DNA of 6,173 nucleotides. Origin: Candidatus Aminicenantes bacterium UBA647 (lineage in GTDB: Bacteria > Acidobacteriota > Aminicenantia > UBA2199). The stretch lies in assembly GCA_002299555.1 (NCBI GenBank), contig DBOL01000007.1:1-6173 (forward strand). The letters run 5' to 3'. The notes under the pieces are model-generated. The model saw nothing but the letters and a program-made list of their open reading frames with translations, searched no databases and was not told the origin of the DNA. Each line of letters opens with the position of its first letter. The first letter of the stretch is position 1. Both the position numbers and the translations under genes were made by a program. Positions 1-6,173 of this stretch are shown here, piece after piece.

Positions 1-13
1 ATCTATCATCGAT

Positions 14-20
14 AAGGAGG
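14..20 (+). promoter_or_regulatory. Strong Shine-Dalgarno site of the DUF362 gene
   Basis: The sequence AAGGAGG lies 6 nt before the ATG at 27, a near-perfect match to the anti-Shine-Dalgarno end of 16S rRNA. It fixes the start of the DUF362 gene. In frame 1 the first 15 bases read as four codons and a TAA (13-15), so an upstream gene could end inside this site, but 15 bases are too few to show it. No promoter is visible in the 26 bases available. Confidence 0.85.
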
Positions 21-26
21 GAAAAA

Positions 27-1121
27 ATGAAAAAAGCAAAAGTTGCAATATTAAAAACAACTCCCGGAACAGTGTTAAAAGATTATGAAAGACTTTGTGA
101 TCTTGCAGATATAAAGAACAGTCTTGATCCGGGTGCAAAAACTATACTTAAAGATAATATCACATGGCACAACGTTTATCCGGGTGTAAATACGACACCC
201 TGGCAGTTGGAGGGTACGATAGCAGGTTTGAAAAACAATGGATTCAATGACCTTGTTGCTGTACATAATCATACAGTTGTAACTCTTCCGGAAAAAGGGG
301 AGAAAGATCTTAAGTTTAAACCGGTTTATAAGAAATTTGATATTCCGATCCTTTTCAACTTTAAAGACTCAGATATGAAATGGATAGAATATAAACCGAA
401 ATTTAAAACACTTGCACTGCATAAGATATTTCCTGATGGGATCAGGATCCCGGATTATTTTATCGGTAAGAACATTGTGCAGATGCCTACAGTTAAGACA
501 CATTCCTATACAAGCTATACCGGTGCATTAAAGAATGCCTTCGGAGGCCTTCTGAATTATCATCGTCACTATACGCACTCCTGGATACACGAAACACTTG
601 TGGATCTGCTTGCAATAGGGAGGGAGATACATTCGGGAATGTTTGCGACAATGGATGGAACTACTGCAGGTTCCGGTCCCGGGCCGAGGACAGTAGTCCC
701 ACATGACAAAAATATTATACTGGCATCCGAAGATCAGGTTGCCATAGATTCAGTGGCAGCAAAGATGATGGGGTTTGATTGGAGAAAATTGCCATGTATA
801 GCTCTTTCTCATGAAAACGGGCTCGGAGTTGGTGATCCGGCTGAGATCGAAATAGTCGGAGACGTAGAGGCCGCAAATGAGAATTGGAAATTCGAAGTAG
901 GAGTTAATTTCGCAACCGGAGCAGGCAGAGTCCTTTGGCATGATACCCCGTTGAAACACCTTCAGAAATTATTTTTTCATACACCTCTTGTGAATTTATT
1001 CATTTTTGCTTCCGAAGTGTATCATGACAAACTTTGGTATAATATAAAAGGGAAAAAGGTCGTTTCAAAATGGATAGAGGAATCACCATGGGGGGAATTG
1101 TTTAATAATTTGCCTGAGTGA
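27..1121 (+). CDS. DUF362 domain-containing protein (no ferredoxin module)
   Basis: This is a complete 364-residue protein of the DUF362 family, whose biochemical function is not established. Family signatures appear in the usual order: the core motif MPTVKTH...TGALKNAFGG (residues 153-174), the glycine-rich DGTTAGSGPGP (210-220), the segment SEDQVAIDSVAAKMMGFD (234-251), and GLGVGDPAEIEIVGD (265-279) near the end of the core. Many DUF362 proteins carry a cysteine-rich 4Fe-4S ferredoxin module. This one has only two cysteines (24 and 257), so such clusters are excluded. There is no signal peptide, so the protein is probably cytoplasmic. The stretch at 314-329 (LFFHTPLVNLFIFASE) is fairly hydrophobic, and a peripheral membrane contact there is conceivable. 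The start is supported by a strong ribosome site. The stop overlaps the next start by 4 nt (GTGA), indicating an operon. The family call is secure, the role unknown. Confidence 0.9.
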   Translation: MKKAKVAILKTTPGTVLKDYERLCDLADIKNSLDPGAKTILKDNITWHNVYPGVNTTPWQLEGTIAGLKNNGFNDLVAVHNHTVVTLPEKGEKDLKFKPVYKKFDIPILFNFKDSDMKWIEYKPKFKTLALHKIFPDGIRIPDYFIGKNIVQMPTVKTHSYTSYTGALKNAFGGLLNYHRHYTHSWIHETLVDLLAIGREIHSGMFATMDGTTAGSGPGPRTVVPHDKNIILASEDQVAIDSVAAKMMGFDWRKLPCIALSHENGLGVGDPAEIEIVGDVEAANENWKFEVGVNFATGAGRVLWHDTPLKHLQKLFFHTPLVNLFIFASEVYHDKLWYNIKGKKVVSKWIEESPWGELFNNLPE

Positions 1122-2986
1122 ATATGCCCCTTAAGAAAATATTAAGTTTTATCTCTCTCGGAATCTTCCTTGCTGCAATTGTAGTAATAATTCTCAGTTT
1201 TAAAAGTGGATCGAGAGTGGAGAAGTCTGAAGTTGATGATATCATCGGGAAAGGCCTCAATTACAAAGTTTATAATAATCTGCAGGAATTATCAGCAGAG
1301 ATAACAAGCGCATTCAGTAAAAGGGATTTTGATAAATCCAGAGAACCTGCCCAGAGGGAGCGGACCCTTCTTACAGATATTAAGGGAGTGATCTACAAAA
1401 GTAAAAGATTTAAAAACGACCTGAAATTCTCGGGAAAGTCAGGATATGTCGAAAATGAATACAAGAATTTTCTTATTAAAGATAATGCAAAGATAGAGTC
1501 TGAAGATGTTATCCTCACAAGTGACAGATTTTTCATGGAGGGGAGCAGCCTTATATCAAACAAATCCAGAACGGATTTCAAATTAAAGAATCTCAAAGGG
1601 ATCGCCGGAAGAGGGATCAGTTATCATATGGAGTTAGGTGTAATTAACCTGCTGAAAGCTTCCGGAACTTATATCAGGTCAGGGAAAGAATATCATTTCA
1701 AATGTAACAGACTTATGGTCCTCAACAAGATCTCCCGTGTGGTTTTTAAGGGCAATGCGGTTATTCAAAGTGATGATTCCACGATGAGAGGGAAAGAGAT
1801 CATCCTGAGATTCAACAAAGATTTTAAAATATTGAAAAGGACTGATATAAGAGGGGATGGATATTTTTACACCAAAGGGAATAAGAGAGGTGAATTCAGA
1901 GAATTACTGGGCAATAAGATAATTGCAGAATTTGATGAAAATGAGAATATCAAAAAAATTGATGTGACAAAAAATGGAATTATAAACCTCAACGCAGACG
2001 GGAACAGACTTAAAGCGGAATCCGACCTTATATATATCAGGTTTGATCATATTTCAAGTAAATTGAAAAATGTAAAACTAATGAGGCAGGGTAAGGTCAA
2101 CGTAAGCGGAAAAAGATTATTTGATATTTCATCAAGACGGATCAGGATACAATATGATGAAAATGGGGAGATCAGGAATTGTAATACTAATGGAGACACA
2201 GTATTTACAATGAGTAAGTATAGTGGAAATTGTGAATCTCTTAATTTCTTCCCCCCTGAGAACAAAATGACTCTGACCGGAGAGAAATCGGTTTTAATTA
2301 AAGGCGATAACAGGTTTGTTTCAAGTGAATTTATAGTAAATACAAAAGAGGAAAAATTATCTTCTGATAAGGAGATCCGTTCAACAATACAACTTGAATC
2401 TGACAATTCCATATTTTCAAAATTGCCTGTTTTTGTGAGCTCAAAAAAAATAGAGATCGATGACAGATCGGGTTCTGTTGTTTATAGTGACGATGTTTCC
2501 CTTTTTCAGAAAGAGACAAAACTAAATGCAGAAAAGGTGGAGATCGGTAAAAATAAAAGTATTAATGTGTCAGGCAAAGTGAGGCTTACTTTCAGAAATG
2601 GGAAAGATGAGATTATTTTAGGCGGGGAAGAGCTTAAGATTGACAGTGAGAAAAACTGGCTTTTAATTTCAGGGAAAGCCTTTCTCCGGGAGAAGGGGAA
2701 CGAACTCGGAGGCGACTATCTGTCAGTTATCTTCAATGACAAAAACGAGATCACCAGGATCAATGGTAATAAAAACATCAATTTTAAGAGGAAAAATGTT
2801 TCTGCTAAAAGTGAAAAAGTTACCTGGAAGTTCAATGAGAAAATTATTACTTTCATTACAAAAGCACAATTGACCAAGGCTGACAGCGGCAGCTCAAGTG
2901 GAGATGAGATCAGGTTCTTTATCGAAGATGAGAGGGTAGTGATAAAATCTGCCGTCGGGAAGAGATCAAAAACAAAGATAGATTGA
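1118..2986 (+). CDS. Membrane-anchored LptC/LptA (OstA)-like periplasmic protein, long form
   Basis: This is a complete 622-residue protein. A short basic N-terminus (K6, K7) precedes one hydrophobic segment (about 8-28) with no lipobox cysteine, as in LptC-type single-pass inner-membrane anchors. The rest should be periplasmic and is rich in short beta strands of the OstA/LptA pattern: GNAVIQSDDSTMRGKEI (212-228), DDVSLFQKETKLNAEKVEI (458-476), SGKAFLREKGNELGGDYLSV (518-537), and a final block (560-610) with AKSEKVTW and SGDEIRFFIEDERVVIKSA. LptC and LptA are each normally about 180-200 residues, so this length suggests several jellyroll units on one anchor. In the Lpt pathway such proteins form the bridge carrying lipopolysaccharide from the LptBFG transporter to LptD. 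That role here is inferred from fold pattern and topology. No lptB-like gene follows. The GTG at 1118 overlaps the upstream stop. An ATG at 1124 is an equally possible start, two residues shorter. Neither has a clear ribosome site, which fits translational coupling. Confidence 0.7.
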   Translation: MNMPLKKILSFISLGIFLAAIVVIILSFKSGSRVEKSEVDDIIGKGLNYKVYNNLQELSAEITSAFSKRDFDKSREPAQRERTLLTDIKGVIYKSKRFKNDLKFSGKSGYVENEYKNFLIKDNAKIESEDVILTSDRFFMEGSSLISNKSRTDFKLKNLKGIAGRGISYHMELGVINLLKASGTYIRSGKEYHFKCNRLMVLNKISRVVFKGNAVIQSDDSTMRGKEIILRFNKDFKILKRTDIRGDGYFYTKGNKRGEFRELLGNKIIAEFDENENIKKIDVTKNGIINLNADGNRLKAESDLIYIRFDHISSKLKNVKLMRQGKVNVSGKRLFDISSRRIRIQYDENGEIRNCNTNGDTVFTMSKYSGNCESLNFFPPENKMTLTGEKSVLIKGDNRFVSSEFIVNTKEEKLSSDKEIRSTIQLESDNSIFSKLPVFVSSKKIEIDDRSGSVVYSDDVSLFQKETKLNAEKVEIGKNKSINVSGKVRLTFRNGKDEIILGGEELKIDSEKNWLLISGKAFLREKGNELGGDYLSVIFNDKNEITRINGNKNINFKRKNVSAKSEKVTWKFNEKIITFITKAQLTKADSGSSSGDEIRFFIEDERVVIKSAVGKRSKTKID

Positions 2987-2997
2987 TTTATCTTTGT
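2968..2997 (-). terminator. Probable intrinsic terminator of the leftward operon, at the convergent junction
   Basis: A perfect 9-bp inverted repeat (2972-2980, ACAAAGATA; 2989-2997, TATCTTTGT) surrounds an 8-nt loop. Read on the minus strand, the stem ends in a run of five T (complement of 2972-2968), as expected for a Rho-independent terminator about 38 nt past the stop of the HD-domain gene. On the plus strand no T-run follows, so termination of the rightward operon there would be weak. Only two of the nine pairs are G-C, so the hairpin is not strong. The stop codon of the LptC-like gene (2984-2986) lies in the loop. Confidence 0.55.
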
Positions 2998-3034
2998 GTA
3001 ATAAAATACTACTATCAGGGACGAGGGTAGTTGC

Positions 3035-3580
3035 TCAGAGGCCCAATTCTGATTTAATTCCTGTCATTGCTTTCAGGCAGAGTTCCAGGAAATCTTCAAG
3101 TTCAAGGCCCAGATCTTCACAGCTTCTCATCTGTTCACGGTCAGCACCTTTTGCGAATGACTTTTCTTTGAACCGTTTTTTCATCCTCTTCAGGTTTGCT
3201 CCGTCAAGAGATTTTGATGGGTGCATCAAGGCTACTGCTGTGATGAATCCGGAAGTGGGGTCAATCGCATAAAGTGCTTTATCCATATTTGAGACCAGTT
3301 CGACCTTCTTGTTATGGGCTTTGATAGCATGAACTATGTCTTCAGATACGTCTTCATTCTCGAGCATCTTTGCTGTTATCAGCCCATGATTGAATGAATC
3401 TTCTGATGTGACCTCATAGTCGAGGTCATGAAGGAGTCCTGCTAATCCCCACTCATCAACATCCTCGGAGAAATATCCTGCCAGCTCTCTCATGCATGCT
3501 TCAACTGCAAGGCAGTGTTTTACCAGATTTAAATTACTGAGATTCTTTTTTACCAGATCCAGGGCATATTTTCTTTGCAT
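3035..3580 (-). CDS. HD-domain phosphohydrolase (HDIG-type predicted hydrolase)
   Basis: This 181-residue protein belongs to the HD metal-dependent phosphohydrolase superfamily and looks like the small stand-alone hydrolases of the COG2316 type. Expected metal-site residues are visible: H22 in LVKHCLAVE, the H51-D52 pair in GLLHDLDYE, H65 in FNHG, H84 and H89 in VHAIKAHN, and D107 in YAIDPTSGFITAVAL. The C-terminal block KRMKKRFKEKSFAKGADRE (131-149) is also typical of this group. All key residues are present, so the enzyme is probably active, but the substrate (a nucleotide or other phosphate ester) cannot be read from the sequence. There is no signal peptide, so it should be cytoplasmic. 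It lies 21 nt downstream of the LolA-like gene on the same strand and lacks a good ribosome site, so it is probably translated from the same transcript. It converges on the LptC-like gene with a 48-nt gap. Confidence 0.88.
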   Translation of the reverse strand: MQRKYALDLVKKNLSNLNLVKHCLAVEACMRELAGYFSEDVDEWGLAGLLHDLDYEVTSEDSFNHGLITAKMLENEDVSEDIVHAIKAHNKKVELVSNMDKALYAIDPTSGFITAVALMHPSKSLDGANLKRMKKRFKEKSFAKGADREQMRSCEDLGLELEDFLELCLKAMTGIKSELGL

Positions 3581-3601
3581 TAAGATTTATTCTGGTTGAA
3601 T

Positions 3602-4342
3602 CTATTTTTTCTCTTCTTCTTTCTTCGGCATTTTGAAGAATGAATCCTCAAGGGGTTCATCATATTTGATCGACTCAATAACAATATTTCCCATATCCAT
3701 TCCATTCACTTTTGTCTTAATGGAAAATGCGGTCATCATTCCGTTAACTTCTTTAAAGTTTCCAGAGAAACTTTCAGATTTAATCTCTTTCCCATCCTTC
3801 TTGATCCTGGTTGTTTCTGTTTTAAGATCAATGAAAGTTTCCGTATCAAGATAGAATATTATTTCTCTTCCGTTCTTTTTTATAAGTTTGAGTTTGAATA
3901 CCTCAGTACCCTCAAGTTCATCTTTACCCAGAAGTTCAACTTTATGCCCTTTCTTCTTATAATCGATCAATGGGTTTTCAAACATATCAGCAGTTTCCTT
4001 TGCATCATCGGCCTGATCACCTGTCATTATCTGGGGACCTTCAACTCCGGTAAAGGGGGATATCTGCCATGCGGTTTCTCCATCATATGCAAAAACCATC
4101 AGCTTGTCAGAAAAAGTGACCTCTGTTCTGGTCATTTTCGGTTTCTTATAATACATATTGAATTTCATCTCCATGTTCATCCTGACCATCTTTCCTACAG
4201 CTGTAACTGTTTTTATAGATTCAAGTTTTGCCGCACCACCCTTTACATCAATATGATTCTTGATGATCTCATCAACAGTTTGGGACTGAACCATTCCAAA
4301 AAGGAAAATGCACACAAAAATTATCATGAATGTTTTTTTCAT
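3602..4342 (-). CDS. Secreted LolA-like outer membrane lipoprotein-sorting protein
   Basis: This is a 246-residue exported protein. The N-terminus (MKKTF, a hydrophobic core at about 6-17, then GMVQSQ) is a type I signal peptide with likely cleavage near residue 20. C11 sits inside the hydrophobic core and does not form a lipobox. The mature part follows the LolA-like pattern often annotated as outer membrane lipoprotein-sorting protein: an early helix DEIIKNHIDVKGG (24-36), strands through MEMKFNMYYKKP (57-68), AYDGETAWQISPF (85-97), the block PLIDYKKKGHKVELLGKDEL (124-143), FYLDTETF (163-170), and a closing DSFFKMP (233-239). LolA proper shuttles lipoproteins across the periplasm. This subfamily is more divergent, so a general role in binding a lipidic ligand in the periplasm is inferred and lipoprotein transport is not shown. 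The tail is Lys/Glu-rich. The start is fixed by a strong GGAGG site. Confidence 0.82.
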   Translation of the reverse strand: MKKTFMIIFVCIFLFGMVQSQTVDEIIKNHIDVKGGAAKLESIKTVTAVGKMVRMNMEMKFNMYYKKPKMTRTEVTFSDKLMVFAYDGETAWQISPFTGVEGPQIMTGDQADDAKETADMFENPLIDYKKKGHKVELLGKDELEGTEVFKLKLIKKNGREIIFYLDTETFIDLKTETTRIKKDGKEIKSESFSGNFKEVNGMMTAFSIKTKVNGMDMGNIVIESIKYDEPLEDSFFKMPKKEEEKK

Positions 4343-4345
4343 TTG

Positions 4346-4352
4346 TTCCTCC
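4346..4352 (-). promoter_or_regulatory. Shine-Dalgarno site of the LolA-like gene
   Basis: On the minus strand GGAGGAA precedes the ATG at 4342, with 5 nt between GGAGG and the start. It supports this start, which also places the signal peptide exactly at the N-terminus. Confidence 0.85.
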
Positions 4353-4367
4353 GAATTTTAATTTTTG

Positions 4368-4397
4368 AGTATATATTAATTTGTTTATTTATTCCAA
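4368..4397 (-). promoter_or_regulatory. Candidate sigma-70-type promoter for the LolA-like/HD operon
   Basis: On the minus strand TATACT (4373-4368) matches five of six bases of a -10 box. TTGGAA (4397-4392), 18 bp upstream, matches four of six bases of a -35 box. Transcription would start near 4361 and give a leader of about 18 nt holding only the ribosome site. The region is very AT-rich, so chance matches are likely, and some phyla (Bacteroidota) use a different promoter consensus. Confidence 0.4.
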
Positions 4398-4409
4398 TAA
4401 TTTTATAAT
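4381..4409 (+). promoter_or_regulatory. Candidate sigma-70-type promoter for the Asp-box protein gene
   Basis: A perfect TATAAT (4404-4409) lies 17 bp after TTGTTT (4381-4386), which matches three of six bases of the -35 consensus. Transcription would begin near 4416 and give a leader of about 20 nt that ends in a strong ribosome site. The optimal spacing and position favour it, but the AT-rich background lowers confidence. It overlaps the candidate promoter of the opposite strand. Confidence 0.45.
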
Positions 4410-4424
4410 TAATCTTCACAATCC

Positions 4425-4431
4425 AAGGAGG
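4425..4431 (+). promoter_or_regulatory. Shine-Dalgarno site of the Asp-box protein gene
   Basis: AAGGAGG ends 4 nt before the ATG at 4436. It is a strong site and fixes the start, which puts a hydrophobic export signal at the N-terminus. Confidence 0.85.
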
Positions 4432-4435
4432 AATT

Positions 4436-6173
4436 ATGTCATCAAGAGCCAAAATTATTTTCATATTGTCAGTATTGCTTATTTTAACATCTTTAAATTT
4501 CGGAAAAACAAAAATAAACTCATCACTTTTTGGTGATATTAAAGCCAGAAATATCGGGCCTGCTGTAATGAGTGGACGAATTACCGATATTGCAGTTGTA
4601 GAAAGTGACATCAATATTATCTATGTGGGAACCGCGAGTGGTGGAGTATGGAAATCCAAAAGTGGTGGCATTACATTTAAACCGATCTTTGATAAGTTCA
4701 CCATGGCGATCGGCTGTGTAACAATAGATCCCAACAATCCGGAAATTGTATGGGTGGGGACTGGCGAGACCAACATGAGAAATAGTATTTCGATCGGAAC
4801 AGGGATCTATAAAACCATTGATGGCGGTAAGAACTGGAAACATATGGGCCTCTCAGATTCAGAGAGGATAAGTGAAATTCTTGTTGATCCCCGCAATTCT
4901 GATGTGGTCTATGCAGCGGTTCCGGGACATCTCTGGAATGCAAACACCGAGAGGGGTTTGTATAAAACGATCGATGGTGGAAAGACATGGGAAAAATTAT
5001 TTTATATAGATAAGGATACCGGTTGTATTGATGTTGATATGGATCCGAAGAATCCCGATCTGCTGATCGCTGCAATGTGGAAATTTCGAAGAGAACCGGA
5101 TTTCTTTTCTGCCGGTAGTTACAAAAGTGGAATGTATAAATCTCTCGACGGTGGCAAAAGCTGGAAAAGATTGAAAAAGGGTTTACCGAAAGGTAAACAG
5201 GGAAGGATCGTTGTAGATTTTCATCTTGCTGACCCGAAAATTGTTTATGCCCTTGTTGAATCTGAAAAGACCTTTATTTACAGATCTGATGATTCAGGAG
5301 AAACATGGATTAAAAAAGGGACAGGTTTCGGAGTAAAGGCGAGACCTTTCTATCTGGCAGGATTAAAGGTTGATCCTAAGGATCCTGACAGAGTATACAA
5401 TTATAGTTTTATGCTTTCAGTGAGTAAAAATGCCGGGAGATCATTCGAGTCGGCTATGGAAAGTTTTATGGGTATGACGGTGCATCCTGATCAGCATGCA
5501 TTGTGGATAGATCCAAAAAATCCTAAGCATCTTTTTCTTGCAACTGATGGAGGCGTGTATATTTCCTATGACCGTGGTGGAAAATTCAGGCATGTTTCGA
5601 ATCTTCCTGTCTCTCAATTTTATCATATCAGTTATGATCTTAGAGACCCCTATAATGTTTATGGCGGACTTCAGGATAACAATAGTTGGTACGGCCCTTC
5701 AAAGATGCTGAATGCAGGACAGATAAGAAATAAGGACTGGACGGCAGTTGGAGGAGGGGATGGATTTTATGTTTTCAGAGATCCTTCTGATGATGATATA
5801 GTCTACTATTCCTGGCAGGGCGGTATGTTTCAGAGATTTAATGAAAAAACCGGTGAGACAGCAAGCATTAAGCCTCTCCCTTCTGAGAATGAACCTGAAT
5901 ACAGGTTCAATTGGAATGCCGGAATGGCGCTGAGTCCGAATAATAAGAAAAGACTATACGTTGGTTCACAATTTCTTTTTGTCTCGCATAACCAGGGGAA
6001 CTCCTGGAAAAAAATATCAGAAGATCTGACCACAAATGACAAGAAGAAACAGAGGCAGAGTGAATCGGGAGGTATTACACCTGATAATACCACAGCCGAG
6101 AATCATTGTTCCATAATTGCCATTTCAGAATCTCCTGTAAATGAAAAAGTGATCTGGGTTGGAACAGATGACG
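4436..6173 (+). CDS. Secreted VPS10/sortilin-like beta-propeller protein with Asp-box repeats (3' end missing)
   Basis: The frame is open without interruption for 579 codons and runs off the window, so the gene is partial. An N-terminal export signal (hydrophobic core about 7-21, cleavage near 23) is followed by the family's typical opening DIKARNIGPAVMSGRITDIA (34-53). Eight Asp-box motifs (S/T-x-D-x-G-x-T-W) mark beta-propeller blades: SKSGGITF (74), TIDGGKNW (127), TIDGGKTW (178), SLDGGKSW (236), SDDSGETW (284), SKNAGRSF (330), SYDRGGKF (377) and SHNQGNSW (517). The first, sixth, seventh and eighth lack the aspartate or are otherwise degenerate. Blades often begin with DPxNPxxVxxGT-type strands (98-109, 151-159). 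A conserved block DQHALWIDPKNP (352-363), DGGVYIS (371-377) and YGGLQDNNSW (409-418) is typical of large proteins annotated as glycosyl hydrolases or sortilin-like. These are usually about 1,000 residues, so roughly half is present. Enzyme activity is not shown, and protein or glycan binding is equally possible. Confidence 0.88.
   Translation, partial: MSSRAKIIFILSVLLILTSLNFGKTKINSSLFGDIKARNIGPAVMSGRITDIAVVESDINIIYVGTASGGVWKSKSGGITFKPIFDKFTMAIGCVTIDPNNPEIVWVGTGETNMRNSISIGTGIYKTIDGGKNWKHMGLSDSERISEILVDPRNSDVVYAAVPGHLWNANTERGLYKTIDGGKTWEKLFYIDKDTGCIDVDMDPKNPDLLIAAMWKFRREPDFFSAGSYKSGMYKSLDGGKSWKRLKKGLPKGKQGRIVVDFHLADPKIVYALVESEKTFIYRSDDSGETWIKKGTGFGVKARPFYLAGLKVDPKDPDRVYNYSFMLSVSKNAGRSFESAMESFMGMTVHPDQHALWIDPKNPKHLFLATDGGVYISYDRGGKFRHVSNLPVSQFYHISYDLRDPYNVYGGLQDNNSWYGPSKMLNAGQIRNKDWTAVGGGDGFYVFRDPSDDDIVYYSWQGGMFQRFNEKTGETASIKPLPSENEPEYRFNWNAGMALSPNNKKRLYVGSQFLFVSHNQGNSWKKISEDLTTNDKKKQRQSESGGITPDNTTAENHCSIIAISESPVNEKVIWVGTDD

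Noticed and set aside
1..15. Possible end of an upstream gene (TAA at 13-15)
   Set aside because: Only four codons are visible in frame, which is not enough to support a coding sequence.
2251..2256. C6 run in the LptC-like gene as a phase-variation tract
   Set aside because: Six bases is short for contingency-locus slippage, and the frame is intact through it. The run encodes Phe-Pro-Pro in a plausible loop.
2994..3272. Plus-strand open frame of 92 codons opposite the HD-domain gene
   Set aside because: It lies antisense to a gene with a full set of HD-family residues, and its product is serine/arginine-rich with no recognisable domain. It is a shadow frame.
3944..4408. Plus-strand open frame of 154 codons opposite the LolA-like gene
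   Set aside because: It is antisense to a well-supported exported protein, its product is Cys/His-rich without family features, and it would run through the promoter region.
4808..4995. Near-identical DNA repeats around TATAAAAC-ATyGATGG
   Set aside because: They encode successive Asp-box motifs (residues 124-134 and 175-185), so the similarity is explained by protein repeats, not a mobile or regulatory element.
4339..5075. Several minus-strand open frames opposite the Asp-box gene
   Set aside because: They overlap one another and a long plus-strand frame with repeated Asp boxes. Their products look like reverse translations of repetitive beta-strand codons.

Overview
The window reads as chromosomal DNA of a Gram-negative (diderm) bacterium. 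It is AT-rich, uses mostly AGA/AGG for arginine and makes frequent use of ATA for isoleucine. Four of its five genes are complete and the last runs off the right edge. Three products carry an N-terminal export signal or membrane anchor. One of these resembles the lipopolysaccharide-transport (LptC/LptA/OstA) family and another the lipoprotein-carrier (LolA-like) family, both of which imply an outer membrane. Proteins like the secreted Asp-box and LolA-like ones are, from general knowledge, common in Acidobacteriota, Bacteroidota/FCB-group and related uncultured phyla. The sequence alone does not decide the phylum.

Layout. Positions 27-2986 (+) hold a DUF362 protein followed, with a 4-nt start/stop overlap, by a 622-residue membrane-anchored protein built of OstA/LptA-like beta repeats. 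A convergent junction follows (2987-3034), with an AT-rich hairpin whose loop contains the stop codon of the second gene. Its T-run faces the minus strand. Positions 3035-4342 (-) hold a two-gene unit transcribed leftward: a secreted LolA-like protein first, then a small HD-domain hydrolase 21 nt further on. Positions 4343-4435 are a divergent promoter region with plausible overlapping promoters for both directions. From 4436 to the right edge (+) is the first half of a large secreted beta-propeller protein (VPS10/sortilin-like, eight Asp-box motifs), incomplete at 579 codons.

How the genes may work together. The second gene is the best candidate for a defined role: a periplasmic bridge component of lipid or LPS transport to the outer membrane. 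The DUF362 gene is translationally coupled to it, but no role for it can be read from the sequence. The LolA-like and propeller proteins share a promoter region and are both exported, but a common pathway is only a guess. I see no mobile elements, CRISPR arrays, tRNA or rRNA genes, or defence-system genes. I find no convincing undescribed system. The points most worth checking are the long fused LptC/LptA-like protein and the overlapping divergent promoters.
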